A stretch of DNA of 64,000 nucleotides from Cepaea nemoralis (GCA_014155875.1 JACEFZ010012608.1:25001-89000); one strand, 5' to 3'. Positions 22,163 to 32,530 are shown, counted from the first letter of the stretch. A program made the numbers and translations. The notes: generated from the letters alone by a model not told the origin.

Positions 22163-22701
22163 TAGGGTGGGGCAAAATGATCTGACATCATTTGTAACTT
22201 TAATAAAACTAAATTAGAATAAATGAACAAAGTATTTTTATTTATCAAATGTACACATGATGTCATTTTGTTTTATGTTGTTTGAATAATGAAAAAAAAT
22301 GTATTTTTATTTCCTAAATGTACATATGATGTCATTCTATTTCATTTTCTTTTAAAAATTACAACAGTCAAATGTTCGCCGTTATTGTCCACACACTGTT
22401 GAAGACGTTCGCGAAAGTTGTCCATAACTCGGCGGATCATTTCATATGGAATAGACTCAATTTCTTGATGAATTGCATCTTTCAATTGTTCAATAGATCG
22501 GGGGCGATGAATGTACGAAATAAAATAAAATGACATCATATAAACATTTGGAAATAAAAATACTCTTTTGTCATTATTCAAACAACATAAAACAAAATGG
22601 CATCATGTGTACATTTGATAAATAAAAATACTTTTTTGTTCCTTTTTCTAATTTAGTTTTATTAAAGTTACAAATGTGTCAGATCATTTTGCCCCACCCT
22701 G
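22163..22701. mobile_element. mariner-type MITE, copy 2
   Basis: TIRs TAGGGTGGGGCAAAATGATC...GATCATTTTGCCCCACCCTG, TA on both sides. The minus strand encodes a transposase C-terminus at 22342-22581: HRPRSIEQLKDAIHQEIES and MIRRVMDNFRERLQQCVDNN, which is the usual last ~50 residues of Tc1/mariner transposases (after the last catalytic residue). The catalytic domain is absent, so mobility would need a transposase in trans. Confidence 0.85.
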
Positions 22702-23920
22702 TATAATTGTATAGAACTAGATAGAGAAATACGTCACATGTGCAGAGTTGCCAAAGAAGAGTGACTGCAGAAACATTGCAAAGAAATAGAGGATCTGGAA
22801 ATAAATCACAATTCGAAAGAATCACATGAACATATAACAAGATTTACAAAGAAGAAAAATAAAATAACAGGAAACTGTTGTAACTTGGATGTGGGAAAAA
22901 CAAAGGATGCACAGATGCCATTTTTGCTCTTAGACAACTTATACAAAAATCAATCGAATTCAGTGAAACACTCTACTTAGCCTTTGTCAACCAAGAAAAG
23001 GCATTCGATAGAGTAGATGTAAACAAGCTATGGGAAATCCTTAAACAATATGGAGTGAGTACACATCTAACAAACCTATGTAGAAGCTTATACAACAACA
23101 GTGAATACATAGTGAGAGCAACTTGAGGACACTCAGAACCCTTCACCATAAGATCTGGAGTACGACAAGGTTGTGTCCTGTCCCCTCTCTTGTCCATAAC
23201 ATATATAGACAACATATGTAAAGAAACCAGCCAGAGACAGCAAGAATACCGCATGACGAGAACACAGAAGAACCATCTGCAAATCTAACCATTAGAGAAC
23301 TCCTATTTGTGGACGACCAAGCACTAATAGCAAAATCAGAAGCTGAATTACAAGACCACATGAATAGTCTAAACTAAATGTGTTGAAAGTTGTGAACAAG
23401 AGAAGGGACAGGAGAGGGATGTATGTGGGTAATCTCCTGTATACTTTATATGAGGCCCTAGGAGGCCATTAAAAAAATGTTCCTCCCCCATTAAGGGGGA
23501 ACGGATATTCTCACGCAAACCTAACATGGACATTACTAAAATGAATTTTAAAAAATAAATTTAAAACTTAAAAGTTGGTTCTAAAATGTAAGTATATAAA
23601 AGTTACAAACATTTCCTGTAATAAATTTAAAGATGATGTATCTGACATTAACATATTATACTTTCGAATTAATTGCTTTATTTGTTAGGTAATATTATTG
23701 GAATACTAAGATAAATGTTATGTTATTGCGAGTATATTATTTATTTTATTTTTAATTTAAGTAATCTCCCTTGCAGCACAATTAGATGTTTATTTCCCTT
23801 ACCATTCTTTATCAAAGTGCTTTTCATTTTATCTTGTAATTCTGCAGACTATTTTAACATAATTATTAAGTGTAGTGATCAGTCAAGGCATTACTATCAT
23901 GTTATTATGATATTTTAAAT

Positions 23921-24310
23921 ATGCTCTTCTTCTTCTTCTTTCGTTCGCCTGAAATATGTTTATAACTGCAATGTTGTCTCTTGTATGAATCTAACAGTCT
24001 TTTTTAGTTCACTCAGCGGTCCATAGAGTTAGAGTTTATCTTCCACTGTTTTCTCTTGTCAGGCCCCTTGGCTCCGCAGGACATCTGAGACGGACCTCCA
24101 GTAGTTGTGGTTAGACCACACCTTAGAAGGCATAAGGCCCGGCATTGCACCTGCCTGGGGGTCCAGAGCAGGGCGAGCACCATAACATGTAGCAGTTGTC
24201 GACATAATTCACGGCGTAATTGCGTGGCAGCCTGATTCTGTGGTGCGCCTCCTGGCTGGCTGCCTCCGTCTTCAGCACCTATCTTTTGCAAGACTCGACT
24301 ATGGTCTTAC
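23921..24310 (-). mobile_element. internally deleted LINE-C derivative, copy 3
   Basis: Same structure as copies at 18309 and 21712. The minus strand retains the leader frame with GAVPGP-like and TTGG-like residues visible in degraded form, then the joined 3' end. Confidence 0.85.
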
Positions 24311-24380
24311 TCGACACACGAACACATAATGCTGTTCTTCCGGTTTGCAACTAGGGAAATGCATGCACTGATGAATTGTA

Positions 24381-24920
24381 TAGGGTGGGGCAAAATGATC
24401 TGACACATTTGTAACTTTAATAAAACTAAATTAGAATAAATGAACAAAGTATTTTTATTTATCAAATGTACACATGATGCCATTTTGTTTTATGTTGTTT
24501 GAATAATGAAAAATTGTATTTTTATTTCCTAAATGTACATATGATGTCATTTTATTTCATTTTCTTTTAAAAATTACAACAGTCAAATGTTCGCCGTTAT
24601 TGTCCACACACTGTTGAAGACGTTCGCGAAAGTTGTCCATAACTCGGCGGATCATTTCATGTGGAATAGACTCAATTTCTTGATGAATTGCATCTTTCAA
24701 TTGTTCAATAGATCGGGGGCGATGAATGTACGAAATAAAATAAAATGACATCATATGTACATTTGGGAAATAAAAATACTTTTTTTTTTCATTATTCAAA
24801 CAACATAAAACAAAATGGCATCATGTGTACATTTGATAAATAAAAATACTTTTTTGTTCATTTATTCTAATTTAGTTTTATTAAAGTTACAAATGTGTCA
24901 GATCATTTTGCCCCACCCTG
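24381..24920. mobile_element. mariner-type MITE, copy 3
   Basis: 540 bp, long TIRs as in copies 1 and 2, TA on both sides. The minus-strand frame 24557-24799 again holds the transposase C-terminus (HRPRSIEQLKDAIHQEIES), with one or two residue changes. Confidence 0.85.
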
Positions 24921-25484
24921 TATAATTGTATAGAACTAGATAGAGAAATACGTCACATGTGCAGAGTGCCAAAGAAGAGTAGCTGCAGAAACATTGCAAA
25001 GAAATAGAGGATCTGGAAATAAATCACAATTCGAAAGAATTACATGAACATATAAAAAGATTTACAAAGAAGAAAAATAATATAACAGGAAATGGTTGTA
25101 TCAGAGGAAAAATTGAGAAATTATAATTAATAACACTGACATAATAAAAAGATGGACAGACTACACAGAAGATTTATTCTGGGACAACATGATCAATAGA
25201 TCAACATTGTATAATACTCAAGATAAACCAAAAATATTAACGGCTGAAGTAGAAAAGGTTATTAAAAAGATGAAAGAAGGAAAGCCTGCACGTCCTGACA
25301 AGATAACAACAGAGATGATAAAATCCTTATCCAGCTTTGGCATTGAAACTATCACAGAATTATGTATTGATATATATATATAATACTGGGTACATTCCCA
25401 AGGATTTGAAAAAAATCCATTTTCAGCACACTACCGAAGAAGCCAAGAGCTGTTGAGTGTGAGGATTACAGAACTATTAGCTTA

Positions 25485-25916
25485 ATGAGCCACATAACTA
25501 AGATACTACTCAAGGTCATACAAGAAAGCATTCAACATAAAATAGATGAGGAAGTAGCTGAAGAACAATGTGGGTTCCGCAAAAACAGCGGCACCAGAGA
25601 AGCAATTATCTGTTTGAGGATGTTAATTGAAAAATATATAGAAGTTCAAAATAGTATATATGTTTGTTTCATAGACTACAAGAAAGCTTTCGATAGAGTA
25701 CAACATGAACGACTAATTACGTGCCTTCAAGATATAGGAGTAGACGGAAAGGACATCAGACTTATTAGTAATTTGTACTGGGAACAAGTGGCGTCTATTA
25801 GATGCGGTAATAACTATTCGTCGCCTAGTAGAGATAAAAAGAGGAGTACGAGAGGGATGTGTACTGTCCGCAAGCCTCTTCAACCTATACACAGAAAGAA
25901 ATTTTTTAAAAGTTGA
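25485..25916 (+). pseudogene. LINE-B RT fragment
   Basis: 143 open codons of reverse transcriptase fingers and palm: motifs around QCGFRKNSGTREAIICL and FIDYKKAFDRVQHERLIT (motif A, catalytic Asp present). The frame then decays within the motif B region (RGMCTVRKPLQP, where intact relatives show RGCVLSP). No catalytic YADD box follows. It is part of the host element in which LINE-A landed. Confidence 0.8.
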
Positions 25917-26160
25917 AATGAAAAAAAAAATGCTTTTAACTGCATGAAATCAGTATTTAAATCTAGAGAGATTAATAACGCATTAAAAATGAGAATTATC
26001 AAATACTACGTACCCCTCTGCTGTGTGTCCACCGTGACGAGGTAGAGGGGCTTGTGCGTCCCAATGACCCCAAGAGCTATGCCGACGGTAGCACAGCTAC
26101 TGGTAGGGCCACCCATGTCGGACAGGTCAAGGGAGAGGGACCAGACGAAGAGACACACAA

Positions 26161-26396
26161 ACCTGCTGCCTTGTAGGTAGACTGGGGACAGTCAAAGGCT
26201 AGGGAAAGCACCCCAAATACATGCTTGTCGAAATCGGATGTACTGAGCCACAGGCTTGACAAAGCAGTGCAACGTGAAACCTGCTGCCTTGTAGGTAGAC
26301 TGGGGACAGTCAAAGGCTAGGGAAAGCATCCCGAATAAATGCTTGTCGAAATCGGATGTACTGAGCCACAGGCTTGACAAAGCAGTGCAACGTAAC
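26161..26396 (+). repeat. 118 bp tandem duplication in LINE-A 5' leader
   Basis: Two nearly identical 118 bp units (starting ACCTGCTGCCTTGTAGG at 26161 and 26279) sit just upstream of the coding start. The minus-strand LINE-A copy has only one unit at this place (about 57410-57530). Variable leader repeats are known in other LINEs as promoter monomers; a promoter role here is inference. Confidence 0.9.
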
Positions 26397-26403
26397 TTAA
26401 TTC

Positions 26404-28590
26404 ATGATGTCACAAATCAAAATTAATCGATATGGTGCTAATCCCGTGAAGTCCCATCAGGCGGTGATAGTGCCGGGCCCCCTGCCTCGAGGGGGTCCAC
26501 CCATGACTACTGGTGGTTACCTTCCCCTGTGCTGTGGAGTCAAGGCACAGAGGAGTAGGTTAAGAGCTATTGACCAAATACCCCGGACACTCAACATACT
26601 ACAGTGGAATGCCGAAGGAGTTTACAAGAAGAAAGACTCCCTAACACAGCGTCTTCATAAAGATAGAATAGATGTGGCATGCATTCAAGAGACACACCTC
26701 AACGCCAATCACAAATTCTCAGTCAGAGGATATCAGGCCACACGTTTCGACCGCGAAGGACACAAAGGAGGAGTTCTAATACTTACACGAAATACAATAC
26801 CTTGCAGCGAAGTATCTGTGATCTCTGACAACCAAACGGAAATTATAGGTGTTGATATAATGATAAAGGACGTGAAAATAAGAATCTACAATCTGTATAG
26901 CCCAGCAGATAAGGACCTTACACTCTCAAACATGAAAATAACTGACACAAACTGCATTATTGTCGGAGACTTTAATAGCCGTTCAGAAAGATGGGGATAC
27001 CCAGATACTGACAAAAGAGGAGATGAATTGGAGGACTGGGAAATAGACTCAAATCTCCATCTACTCAACAAAGCGGATGACACACCGAGCTTCTACTCCA
27101 GAAGATGGCTTACCACTTCTACTCCAGACTTAGCTTTCTGCACAGGAAACATCCTCCACAAAATCGATCGCCATGTGCTGGACCAATTAGCAGGTAGTGA
27201 CCACAGACCAATCAAGCTTGAAATGAATATGGAGTATGTTCCACAGGAGCAAAAGCCCTTGCCCCGCTGGAATTACAAACGAGCAGATTGGGACAGATTT
27301 GCCATACTAACAGACAAATATTGTGAAAACATAAATGCACGATATGGCAACATAAAGCAAATGGTGGAAAGTCTAAACAGAGCGATAATACAGGCAGCCA
27401 CTGAGTCCATTCCAAGAGGAGCGAGGAAAAATTACAAACCATACTGGACTGAAGAACTACAAAGTTTGGAGGACAAAGTTGAAGATGCCAGGAAGACAGC
27501 AGAGAGAGAACAAACAATTGAAGCAAACATCTCTCTCAAAGCCATCTCAGCAAAATATAAAAGAACAGTAAATCAAACAACAAGAGATTGTTGGAGGGAA
27601 AAAACAGAAAACCTGAATTTTGACAGGGATGGAAACAAACTATGGAAACTAGTGAAAGCCATGAACAATGAAGGACCTAGAAACAAACAAATAACAATTA
27701 AACAAGGAAATGCCTTGCTTACAGGCAAAAAGGCTGCAAATGCACTAATGGAACACTATGCAAATGCAAACCACATTGATATTACAACCGAACAGAAGAA
27801 AGCAATCAAAGACAAACAGATACATCATAGAAATACAGAGACAGCAGCAGAATATATGATGGCAAATCTAACAATGGAAGAAATGGAACAGGCAATGAAT
27901 ACCCTAAAAAAGAAGAAATCACCAGGAAAGGACGGAATCACAAATGAAATGCTAATAGGAATAGGCACCAAGGCAAAGAAGAAACTACTAGCAGTCCTAA
28001 ATAACAGCTGGAAGAGAGGAATAGTCCCACAGGCATGGAAGGAAGCTATACTAATACCAGTCCCAAAGAAAGGAAAAGACCTGGAAGAACCAAATGGCTA
28101 TCGACCTATCAGTCTACTTAGCTGTGTAGGAAAATTAATGGAACGCATTATCAATGGCAGGCTAACATGGCATCTGGAAGAAAATCAACTCTTAACACCA
28201 CACCAAGCAGGATTCAGAAAATACAGATCCACTGAAGATCAAATAACCTATATAGCTCAGGAAATAGAGGATGCCTTCCAAGAGAAAAAGCACACACTAG
28301 CAGTCTGGATAGATTTAGAAAAAGCATTTGATAAAGTATGGAAGGAAGGACTGAAAGTAAAACTGCAAAACATGCATGTTTGTGGAAAAATGTATAAATG
28401 GATCAGCCACTACCTTGAGAACAGAACTGCCAGGACAAAAGTACAAGGACAAACAAGCAAAATGATGCTGCTGGAGCAAGGTGTCCCCCAAGGAGGAGTT
28501 CTTTCACCAACATTATTCCTAGCATATATAAATGACATCACAGAAAATAAATTTCCCAGCCAGAGTACACACATCCTCCTTTGCAGATGA
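26404..28590 (+). CDS. LINE-A ORF part 1: endonuclease and reverse transcriptase
   Basis: 728 codons from the ATG at 26404. An N-terminal leader (residues 1-60) carries YGANP, VPGPLPRGGP and TTGG motifs shared with LINE-C. Then an AP-type endonuclease: ILQWNAEGV (about 65), IQETHLN (about 97), VGDFNSRSERWGY (about 185) and GSDHRPI (about 265). The RT starts near residue 490: KSPGKDGITNEML, NGYRPISLLSCVGK, HQAGFRKYRSTEDQ, VWIDLEKAFDKVW (motif A, catalytic Asp) and QGVPQGGVLSPTLF (motif B). About 4 extra bases after NDITEN shift the frame and end it at THILLCR, just before the FADD box. The other copy lacks these bases. Confidence 0.95.
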   Translation: MMSQIKINRYGANPVKSHQAVIVPGPLPRGGPPMTTGGYLPLCCGVKAQRSRLRAIDQIPRTLNILQWNAEGVYKKKDSLTQRLHKDRIDVACIQETHLNANHKFSVRGYQATRFDREGHKGGVLILTRNTIPCSEVSVISDNQTEIIGVDIMIKDVKIRIYNLYSPADKDLTLSNMKITDTNCIIVGDFNSRSERWGYPDTDKRGDELEDWEIDSNLHLLNKADDTPSFYSRRWLTTSTPDLAFCTGNILHKIDRHVLDQLAGSDHRPIKLEMNMEYVPQEQKPLPRWNYKRADWDRFAILTDKYCENINARYGNIKQMVESLNRAIIQAATESIPRGARKNYKPYWTEELQSLEDKVEDARKTAEREQTIEANISLKAISAKYKRTVNQTTRDCWREKTENLNFDRDGNKLWKLVKAMNNEGPRNKQITIKQGNALLTGKKAANALMEHYANANHIDITTEQKKAIKDKQIHHRNTETAAEYMMANLTMEEMEQAMNTLKKKKSPGKDGITNEMLIGIGTKAKKKLLAVLNNSWKRGIVPQAWKEAILIPVPKKGKDLEEPNGYRPISLLSCVGKLMERIINGRLTWHLEENQLLTPHQAGFRKYRSTEDQITYIAQEIEDAFQEKKHTLAVWIDLEKAFDKVWKEGLKVKLQNMHVCGKMYKWISHYLENRTARTKVQGQTSKMMLLEQGVPQGGVLSPTLFLAYINDITENKFPSQSTHILLCR

Positions 28591-30259
28591 CCTAGCCATA
28601 TGGACATCTGAAGAATATATTAGTACAGCTAACAGCAGAATACAGCAAGCCTTATTAGCGCTAGAGGACTGGTCAAAATCATGGCTAGTGAAGATAAGTG
28701 AGGAGAAAACAACATGCACAGTGTTCTCCCTCTCAAATAAAACTCAGCAACCTAAGCTGGTATTGAATGGAAAAATATTGCGCCATGAAGAAAATCCAAA
28801 CTATCTAGGAGTCACCTTTGATCGTCGCCTGACATGGAAGACACAGGTTGAGAAAAATCGAACAAGAGCACGGCAGAGAATGGCAATCATGAAAAAGCTT
28901 GCTGGTACAACGTGGGGAGCAGATGAGAAAGTTCTCAAGAAGTTATATACTGGACGGGTGAGGCCAGTACTGGAATATGGCATTGCAGCTTGGGCAACAG
29001 CAGCTAAGTCAAACTTTAACAAAATAAGTAGAGTCCAAAACCAAGGAATGCGAATCATAACTGGAAGCCTGAAGACAACGCCTATTAATGAACTAGAAAA
29101 GATCACTTGTTTACAACCAATGCAGGATAGAAGAGATAGCAGAGCCCAGCAACAAGCAGAAAAATTTAGAAGATTGACAGACCACCCTATGTACAACAGA
29201 TTTAATGGTTTTGGAAAGGGAAGACTGAAGCGTAGCAACTTTGTAGAAACTGCAAAACGAAGGATTAGGGCAGATCCTATACTTAACATATCAACAGTCA
29301 AGCCCATACACAATGCACACAACTTCCCAGCTTGGAGACAGCAGCAACTGCCTGAGATGATAGAAAACATTCCTGGTATTGAGAAAAAGAACACTCAGCA
29401 TGAAACCGAAAGAAGAGAAATAACCCTAAACTACATAAAAGAACATTACCCAAGCAGGAATTGGACCCATGCATATACAGATGGATCAGCCAAAAATTCA
29501 ATAGAGAATGGAGGAGGAGGAATTCTCCTAAATTTAAAAAATGGAGTGAAAAAAACACATTCAATGGCAACTGGAAAATTTTCAAGTAACTTCAAAGCGG
29601 AGGTAGAGGCTTTGAAAACTGCAGCAGAAATGCTCCTGATGGAGGAAAATAAAGAGAAGCAAATAGCTATCTTCACAGATGCAAAGTCAGCTGTCTCAAT
29701 ACTCAAGAGCAATAACAGCACAGAACTAACTGACCTAAGAGCAGCACTCCATGGTCTATGCCAGAAATCCAAAAAAGTTGTAATACAGTGGATCCCATCA
29801 CATTGCAGTATACCTGGAAACGAAGAGGCTGACAGACTGGCAAAAGAGGGCGGACGACTACCACAGCCTGACATAGACATAACCTATAATGAGGCAAAGA
29901 GGTTGATAAAAAGCACTTATAGAACCAAATGGGAATCTGAGCATCCAGGCCATCAGAAGGATGATGCATATTACAAACTCGACCGAAGAGAACAAGTAGC
30001 AATCTTCAGACTCCGCACAGGACATAACAGGCTGAAATACCACTTGTTCAATAAACTAAAGATAGGAGATACTGATGAATGTAATTGTAGAACTGGAAAA
30101 ATGACAGCAAAACATTTGCTGCAGGATTGCCCAACGTATGCAGAACAGAGAAAGATATTTTGGCCCACACCTGCTTCATTTGAGGACAAGCTCTATGGAG
30201 ATATCAACAAGCTCAAGTTGACCGCAGCTTACTTTAACTACATACAGGTTGACATTTAA
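28532..30259 (+). CDS. LINE-A ORF part 2: RT catalytic box, RNase H, zinc motif
   Basis: The continuing frame becomes meaningful at FPARVHTSSFADDLAIW (about 28553): FADD is the second catalytic RT motif, followed by YLGVTFDRRLTWK (thumb). RNase H follows: YTDGSAKNS (near residue 316), FKAEVEALK, IFTDAKSAVS and WIPSHCSIPGNEEADRLA, so all acidic residues are present. The end carries CNCRTGKMTAKHLLQDC, a C-x-C-x8-H-x4-C zinc motif, then a stop at 30257-30259. The nominal ATG at 28532 lies upstream of the true frame and is not a start; parts 1 and 2 are one gene split by a ~4 bp insertion. Confidence 0.95.
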   Translation: MTSQKINFPARVHTSSFADDLAIWTSEEYISTANSRIQQALLALEDWSKSWLVKISEEKTTCTVFSLSNKTQQPKLVLNGKILRHEENPNYLGVTFDRRLTWKTQVEKNRTRARQRMAIMKKLAGTTWGADEKVLKKLYTGRVRPVLEYGIAAWATAAKSNFNKISRVQNQGMRIITGSLKTTPINELEKITCLQPMQDRRDSRAQQQAEKFRRLTDHPMYNRFNGFGKGRLKRSNFVETAKRRIRADPILNISTVKPIHNAHNFPAWRQQQLPEMIENIPGIEKKNTQHETERREITLNYIKEHYPSRNWTHAYTDGSAKNSIENGGGGILLNLKNGVKKTHSMATGKFSSNFKAEVEALKTAAEMLLMEENKEKQIAIFTDAKSAVSILKSNNSTELTDLRAALHGLCQKSKKVVIQWIPSHCSIPGNEEADRLAKEGGRLPQPDIDITYNEAKRLIKSTYRTKWESEHPGHQKDDAYYKLDRREQVAIFRLRTGHNRLKYHLFNKLKIGDTDECNCRTGKMTAKHLLQDCPTYAEQRKIFWPTPASFEDKLYGDINKLKLTAAYFNYIQVDI

Positions 30260-30277
30260 AGGTGCATGAAGACCCAG

Positions 30278-30560
30278 AGGCATGAAATGGAATATTGCTT
30301 GGATAGCAAATCCATTATGTGGAAAGTCCAAATCGAAAACTCGCTGTGTGGGCTTTATAAAAGGTGGAAAAGTGTCCTAGTGGCACGAAATGGAATATTG
30401 CTTGGATAGCAAATCCATTACGTGGAAAGTCCGAATCAAAAGCCCATTGTGTGGGCTTCAAAAAAGGTGGAAAAGTGTCCTAGTGGCATGAAATGGAATA
30501 TTGCTTGGATAGCAAATCCATTACGTGGAAAGTCCGAATCGAAAGCTCACTGTGTGGATG
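30278..30560 (+). repeat. 103 bp tandem repeats in LINE-A 3' UTR
   Basis: Three units (last one partial) starting at about 30278, 30381 and 30484, each containing GAAATGGAATATTGCTTGG, ATAGCAAATCCATTACGTGG and GTGTGGGCTTC. The minus-strand copy has two units (53280-53468). Unit-number difference between copies of one family indicates an internal minisatellite that changes during or after retrotransposition. Confidence 0.9.
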
Positions 30561-31431
30561 TCATCTGCAGACTGCATACTTCTGGTTTCCGGAAGAACAG
30601 CCTATGGTGAACGGAAGGCCCAATATACGGAAGTGAGGCTAAGCAGCCATGTGCAGGACGTGACGATTCCTTGTGTGAGCCCAGTATCAGAGCGCTATGT
30701 ATCGGCTCTGCAAGTATGGAAGCCTCCTTGGATGGCGGGGAATGCCCATGGTCTGCCCCTGCCTTCCCTTGAGGGCTGATCAGGATCTTTGGCTGTTCTA
30801 TATGGACCAGCTGGGATGGGGGATAACACCACAACAGTGAGAGTCAAACGTCCTAAGAAACCCCCGGGAAGGTTAACCCGGTCAACAAATGCCCGCAGAA
30901 GTCGGATGTGTCGGCCTAACGGCGCAAGAACGCAGCTCTGCTGTAAACAGGCACAACGCAATCACATCCGAAAAAAAAACTCCGGGTGAACGAAGAAGAA
31001 GAAATACTACGTATATTCAACGCTTCTATATGGCGCTGAAGCCTGGACGTTGAACAAGCAACTAGAAGGTCACATAGAAGCCCTGGAGATGTGGATATAC
31101 AGACGAATAGGTCGTATTTCATAGAAACAAAAACAATCAATTGCAGAGCTCCTAGAAAAGAGAGAGTTGATGAAAGAAATAAAGAGAAGAGAAGTGGAAT
31201 ATTTTGGCCACGTAAAAAGACATGATATTCTTATAAAACCATACTGGATGGCAAGGTTGAGGGCAAGCGAGCAAGAGGAAGACAACGATACAAGTGGGAC
31301 GATAACATCAAGAGATGGACGAAAAAAAGCCTGACAGAATGTACGGTCAAGGCAAGAGACAGACATTGTTGGAGATCCATTGCAGCCAACCTTTATTGCG
31401 GAGACGGCACCTGATTGTTTGACACTTTATG

Positions 31432-32160
31432 ATTTTATGTGGCCCTAGGAGGCCAGTAAAAATAAACGTTTATTTCATACAAAGCAATGTATATTTACAA
31501 GGTGTAATGCTTGTTTCTTTGTTTGTGTATATTACAGTGCGCTGCCGTTTGTTAGTGTTATGTGTCACAAGGGAAGCAAAGAATAGCATCACTGTAGCCT
31601 ACCACGCATGTCGTAAGAGGCGACTAAGGAGGCTTGATGGTTCCGTCGCCCTGCTACTGAGTGAGTGCTTGGCGCGACACTGTGAGCTGTGAGTTTCGTG
31701 TGAAATGCTTTTGAATCTGCCCGAGGTTTTTTGGAACGTGACTACATGTTCGGAGCGATGGTAGATGGCTATGTCCCAGATTGACCGGTTTTTGCCTTAT
31801 GCAGAAATGCATGGCTGCTGGGCTTCTGGTTGACTGCCACTGCCATCGACAATGAACTGTATTTTCGTGGACTGTGTGGGTGAACATCTAGGAAACATCC
31901 AGATGGGAAAATGACTGCCGATTCCATCAGAGATGAACTGGGTGTTTCGTGGGGGACTATTGTGTTGACATTCTGGCAGCGGCATTATGCACAGTATATC
32001 TGTGCGGGCTGTTGTTTGTCGAGACTCCTGTCTTTTCCACTTTTCAGATTGGGCAGTGGGGAGCATTTTGTGCGATATTCACCGGCACAGGAACGGAGCA
32101 TAATGGGGACGACCCGTTGCTGTGAGGTTGGAACTATGACTAACTAACTAACTAATGCGT
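31432..32160 (+). other. unassigned sequence with (ACTA)n tail
   Basis: No open frame of note. It starts with GTGGCCCTAGGAGGCCAG + AATAAA, a probable LINE-B 3' end with a polyadenylation-type signal, and contains ACCACGCATGTCGTAAGAGG. It ends in GACTAACTAACTAACTAATG at 32135-32155, which looks like the tail of a SINE or LINE. No head or partner is identified. Confidence 0.35.
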
Positions 32161-32267
32161 TAATAAAACAACTTCATACATATACAGTTATAATAATATG
32201 ATATTTATGGCATGTAAACACACATTCCCTGCTTCATTTCCATCTCCACAAGTGGAATGCATGTTAC

Positions 32268-32473
32268 ACCTGTCCATCTCTCTCTGTCTCTCTCTCTGTC
32301 TCTCTCTCTCTTTCTCTCTTTCTTTCTTTCTTTCTTTCTCTCTCTCTCTCTCTCTTTTTTTTTCTCTCTCTCTCTATTCCCCCTTTCTCTCTCTTTCTCT
32401 CTCTTTCTTTCTCTCTCTCTATCCCTATCTAATTCCCCCTCTCTCTCTCGCTCTTTCTCTCTCTCCCTCTCTA

Positions 32474-32530
<57 letters not shown>
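32268..32530. repeat. CT-rich tract followed by (CA)n
   Basis: About 220 bp of almost pure pyrimidine (TCTC, TTTC runs) followed by about 19 CA units. It is the reverse-complement style of the GA/GT tract at 11.2 kb. Reading frames across it are low-complexity artefacts. Confidence 0.95.

Larger units (their letters stand above)
19700..23051. repeat. 2.25 kb tandem unit, copy 2, enlarged by LINE-E
   Basis: Same order of parts as copy 1. The 3.35 kb length is explained by the LINE-E insertion at 20079-21207 plus its 14 bp TSD. Without it the unit is about 2.2 kb, matching copies 1 and 3. The insertion is therefore later than the tandem duplication. Confidence 0.9.
23052..25105. repeat. 2.25 kb tandem unit, copy 3
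   Basis: Follows copy 2 directly with the same order of parts. It ends differently: after ACAGGAAATGGTTGTA (about 25100) the sequence no longer jumps to the LINE-D RT but continues as uninterrupted LINE-B. This identifies copy 3's right edge as the original LINE-B and shows where the rearrangement joined the two families. Confidence 0.85.
26013..31001 (+). mobile_element. LINE-A, structurally complete 4,989 bp copy, 12 bp TSD
   Basis: The element begins CCCCTCTGCTGTG and ends GAACGAAGAAGAAG. The 12 bp AAATACTACGTA flanks it (26001-26012 and 31002-31013), and the minus-strand copy at 52837-57663 starts at exactly the same base, so the 5' end is well defined. It holds a 390 bp 5' leader with a 118 bp duplication, one long coding region (endonuclease, RT, RNase H, zinc motif) and a 740 bp 3' untranslated region with 103 bp repeats. 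Only one frame break is seen. No separate ORF1 is present. RNase H plus AP endonuclease places it in the I superfamily (I/Ingi-like, exact clade unresolved). Confidence 0.95.
24927..31411 (+). mobile_element. LINE-B (RTE/CR1-like), split by LINE-A
   Basis: Left part (24927-26012): linker, then KPARPDKITTEMI, CEDYRTISLMSHITKIL, EEQCGFRKNSGTREAI and VCFIDYKKAFDRVQHERL (RT palm motif A with intact Asp), then a gap in which the [Y/F]xDD region is lost, then FNCMKSVFKSREINNALK. Right part (31014-31411): VYSTLLYGAEAWTLNKQLEG across the junction, HVKRHD and RARGRQRYKWDDNIKRW. The frame reads straight across the LINE-A insertion once one TSD is removed. Stops and frameshifts mark it as dead. A minus-strand relative lies at 50.4-52.8 kb. 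Confidence 0.85.

Noticed and set aside
24013..24291. 92-codon minus-strand frame with QPGGAPQNQ and RRELCRQLL
   Set aside because: A shifted reading of the internally deleted LINE-C leader; not an independent gene.
26430..26520. Possible 2A (ribosome-skipping) peptide at the VPGP motif of the LINE-A/C leaders
   Set aside because: The 2A signature needs D-x-E-x-N-P-G-P; here the residues before PGP are AVIV or AGAV, so there is no support.
28530..28600. Programmed frameshift between LINE-A part 1 and part 2
   Set aside because: The second full-length copy (54436-55935) reads through the same place in one frame; the difference is an extra ~4 bp in this copy only.
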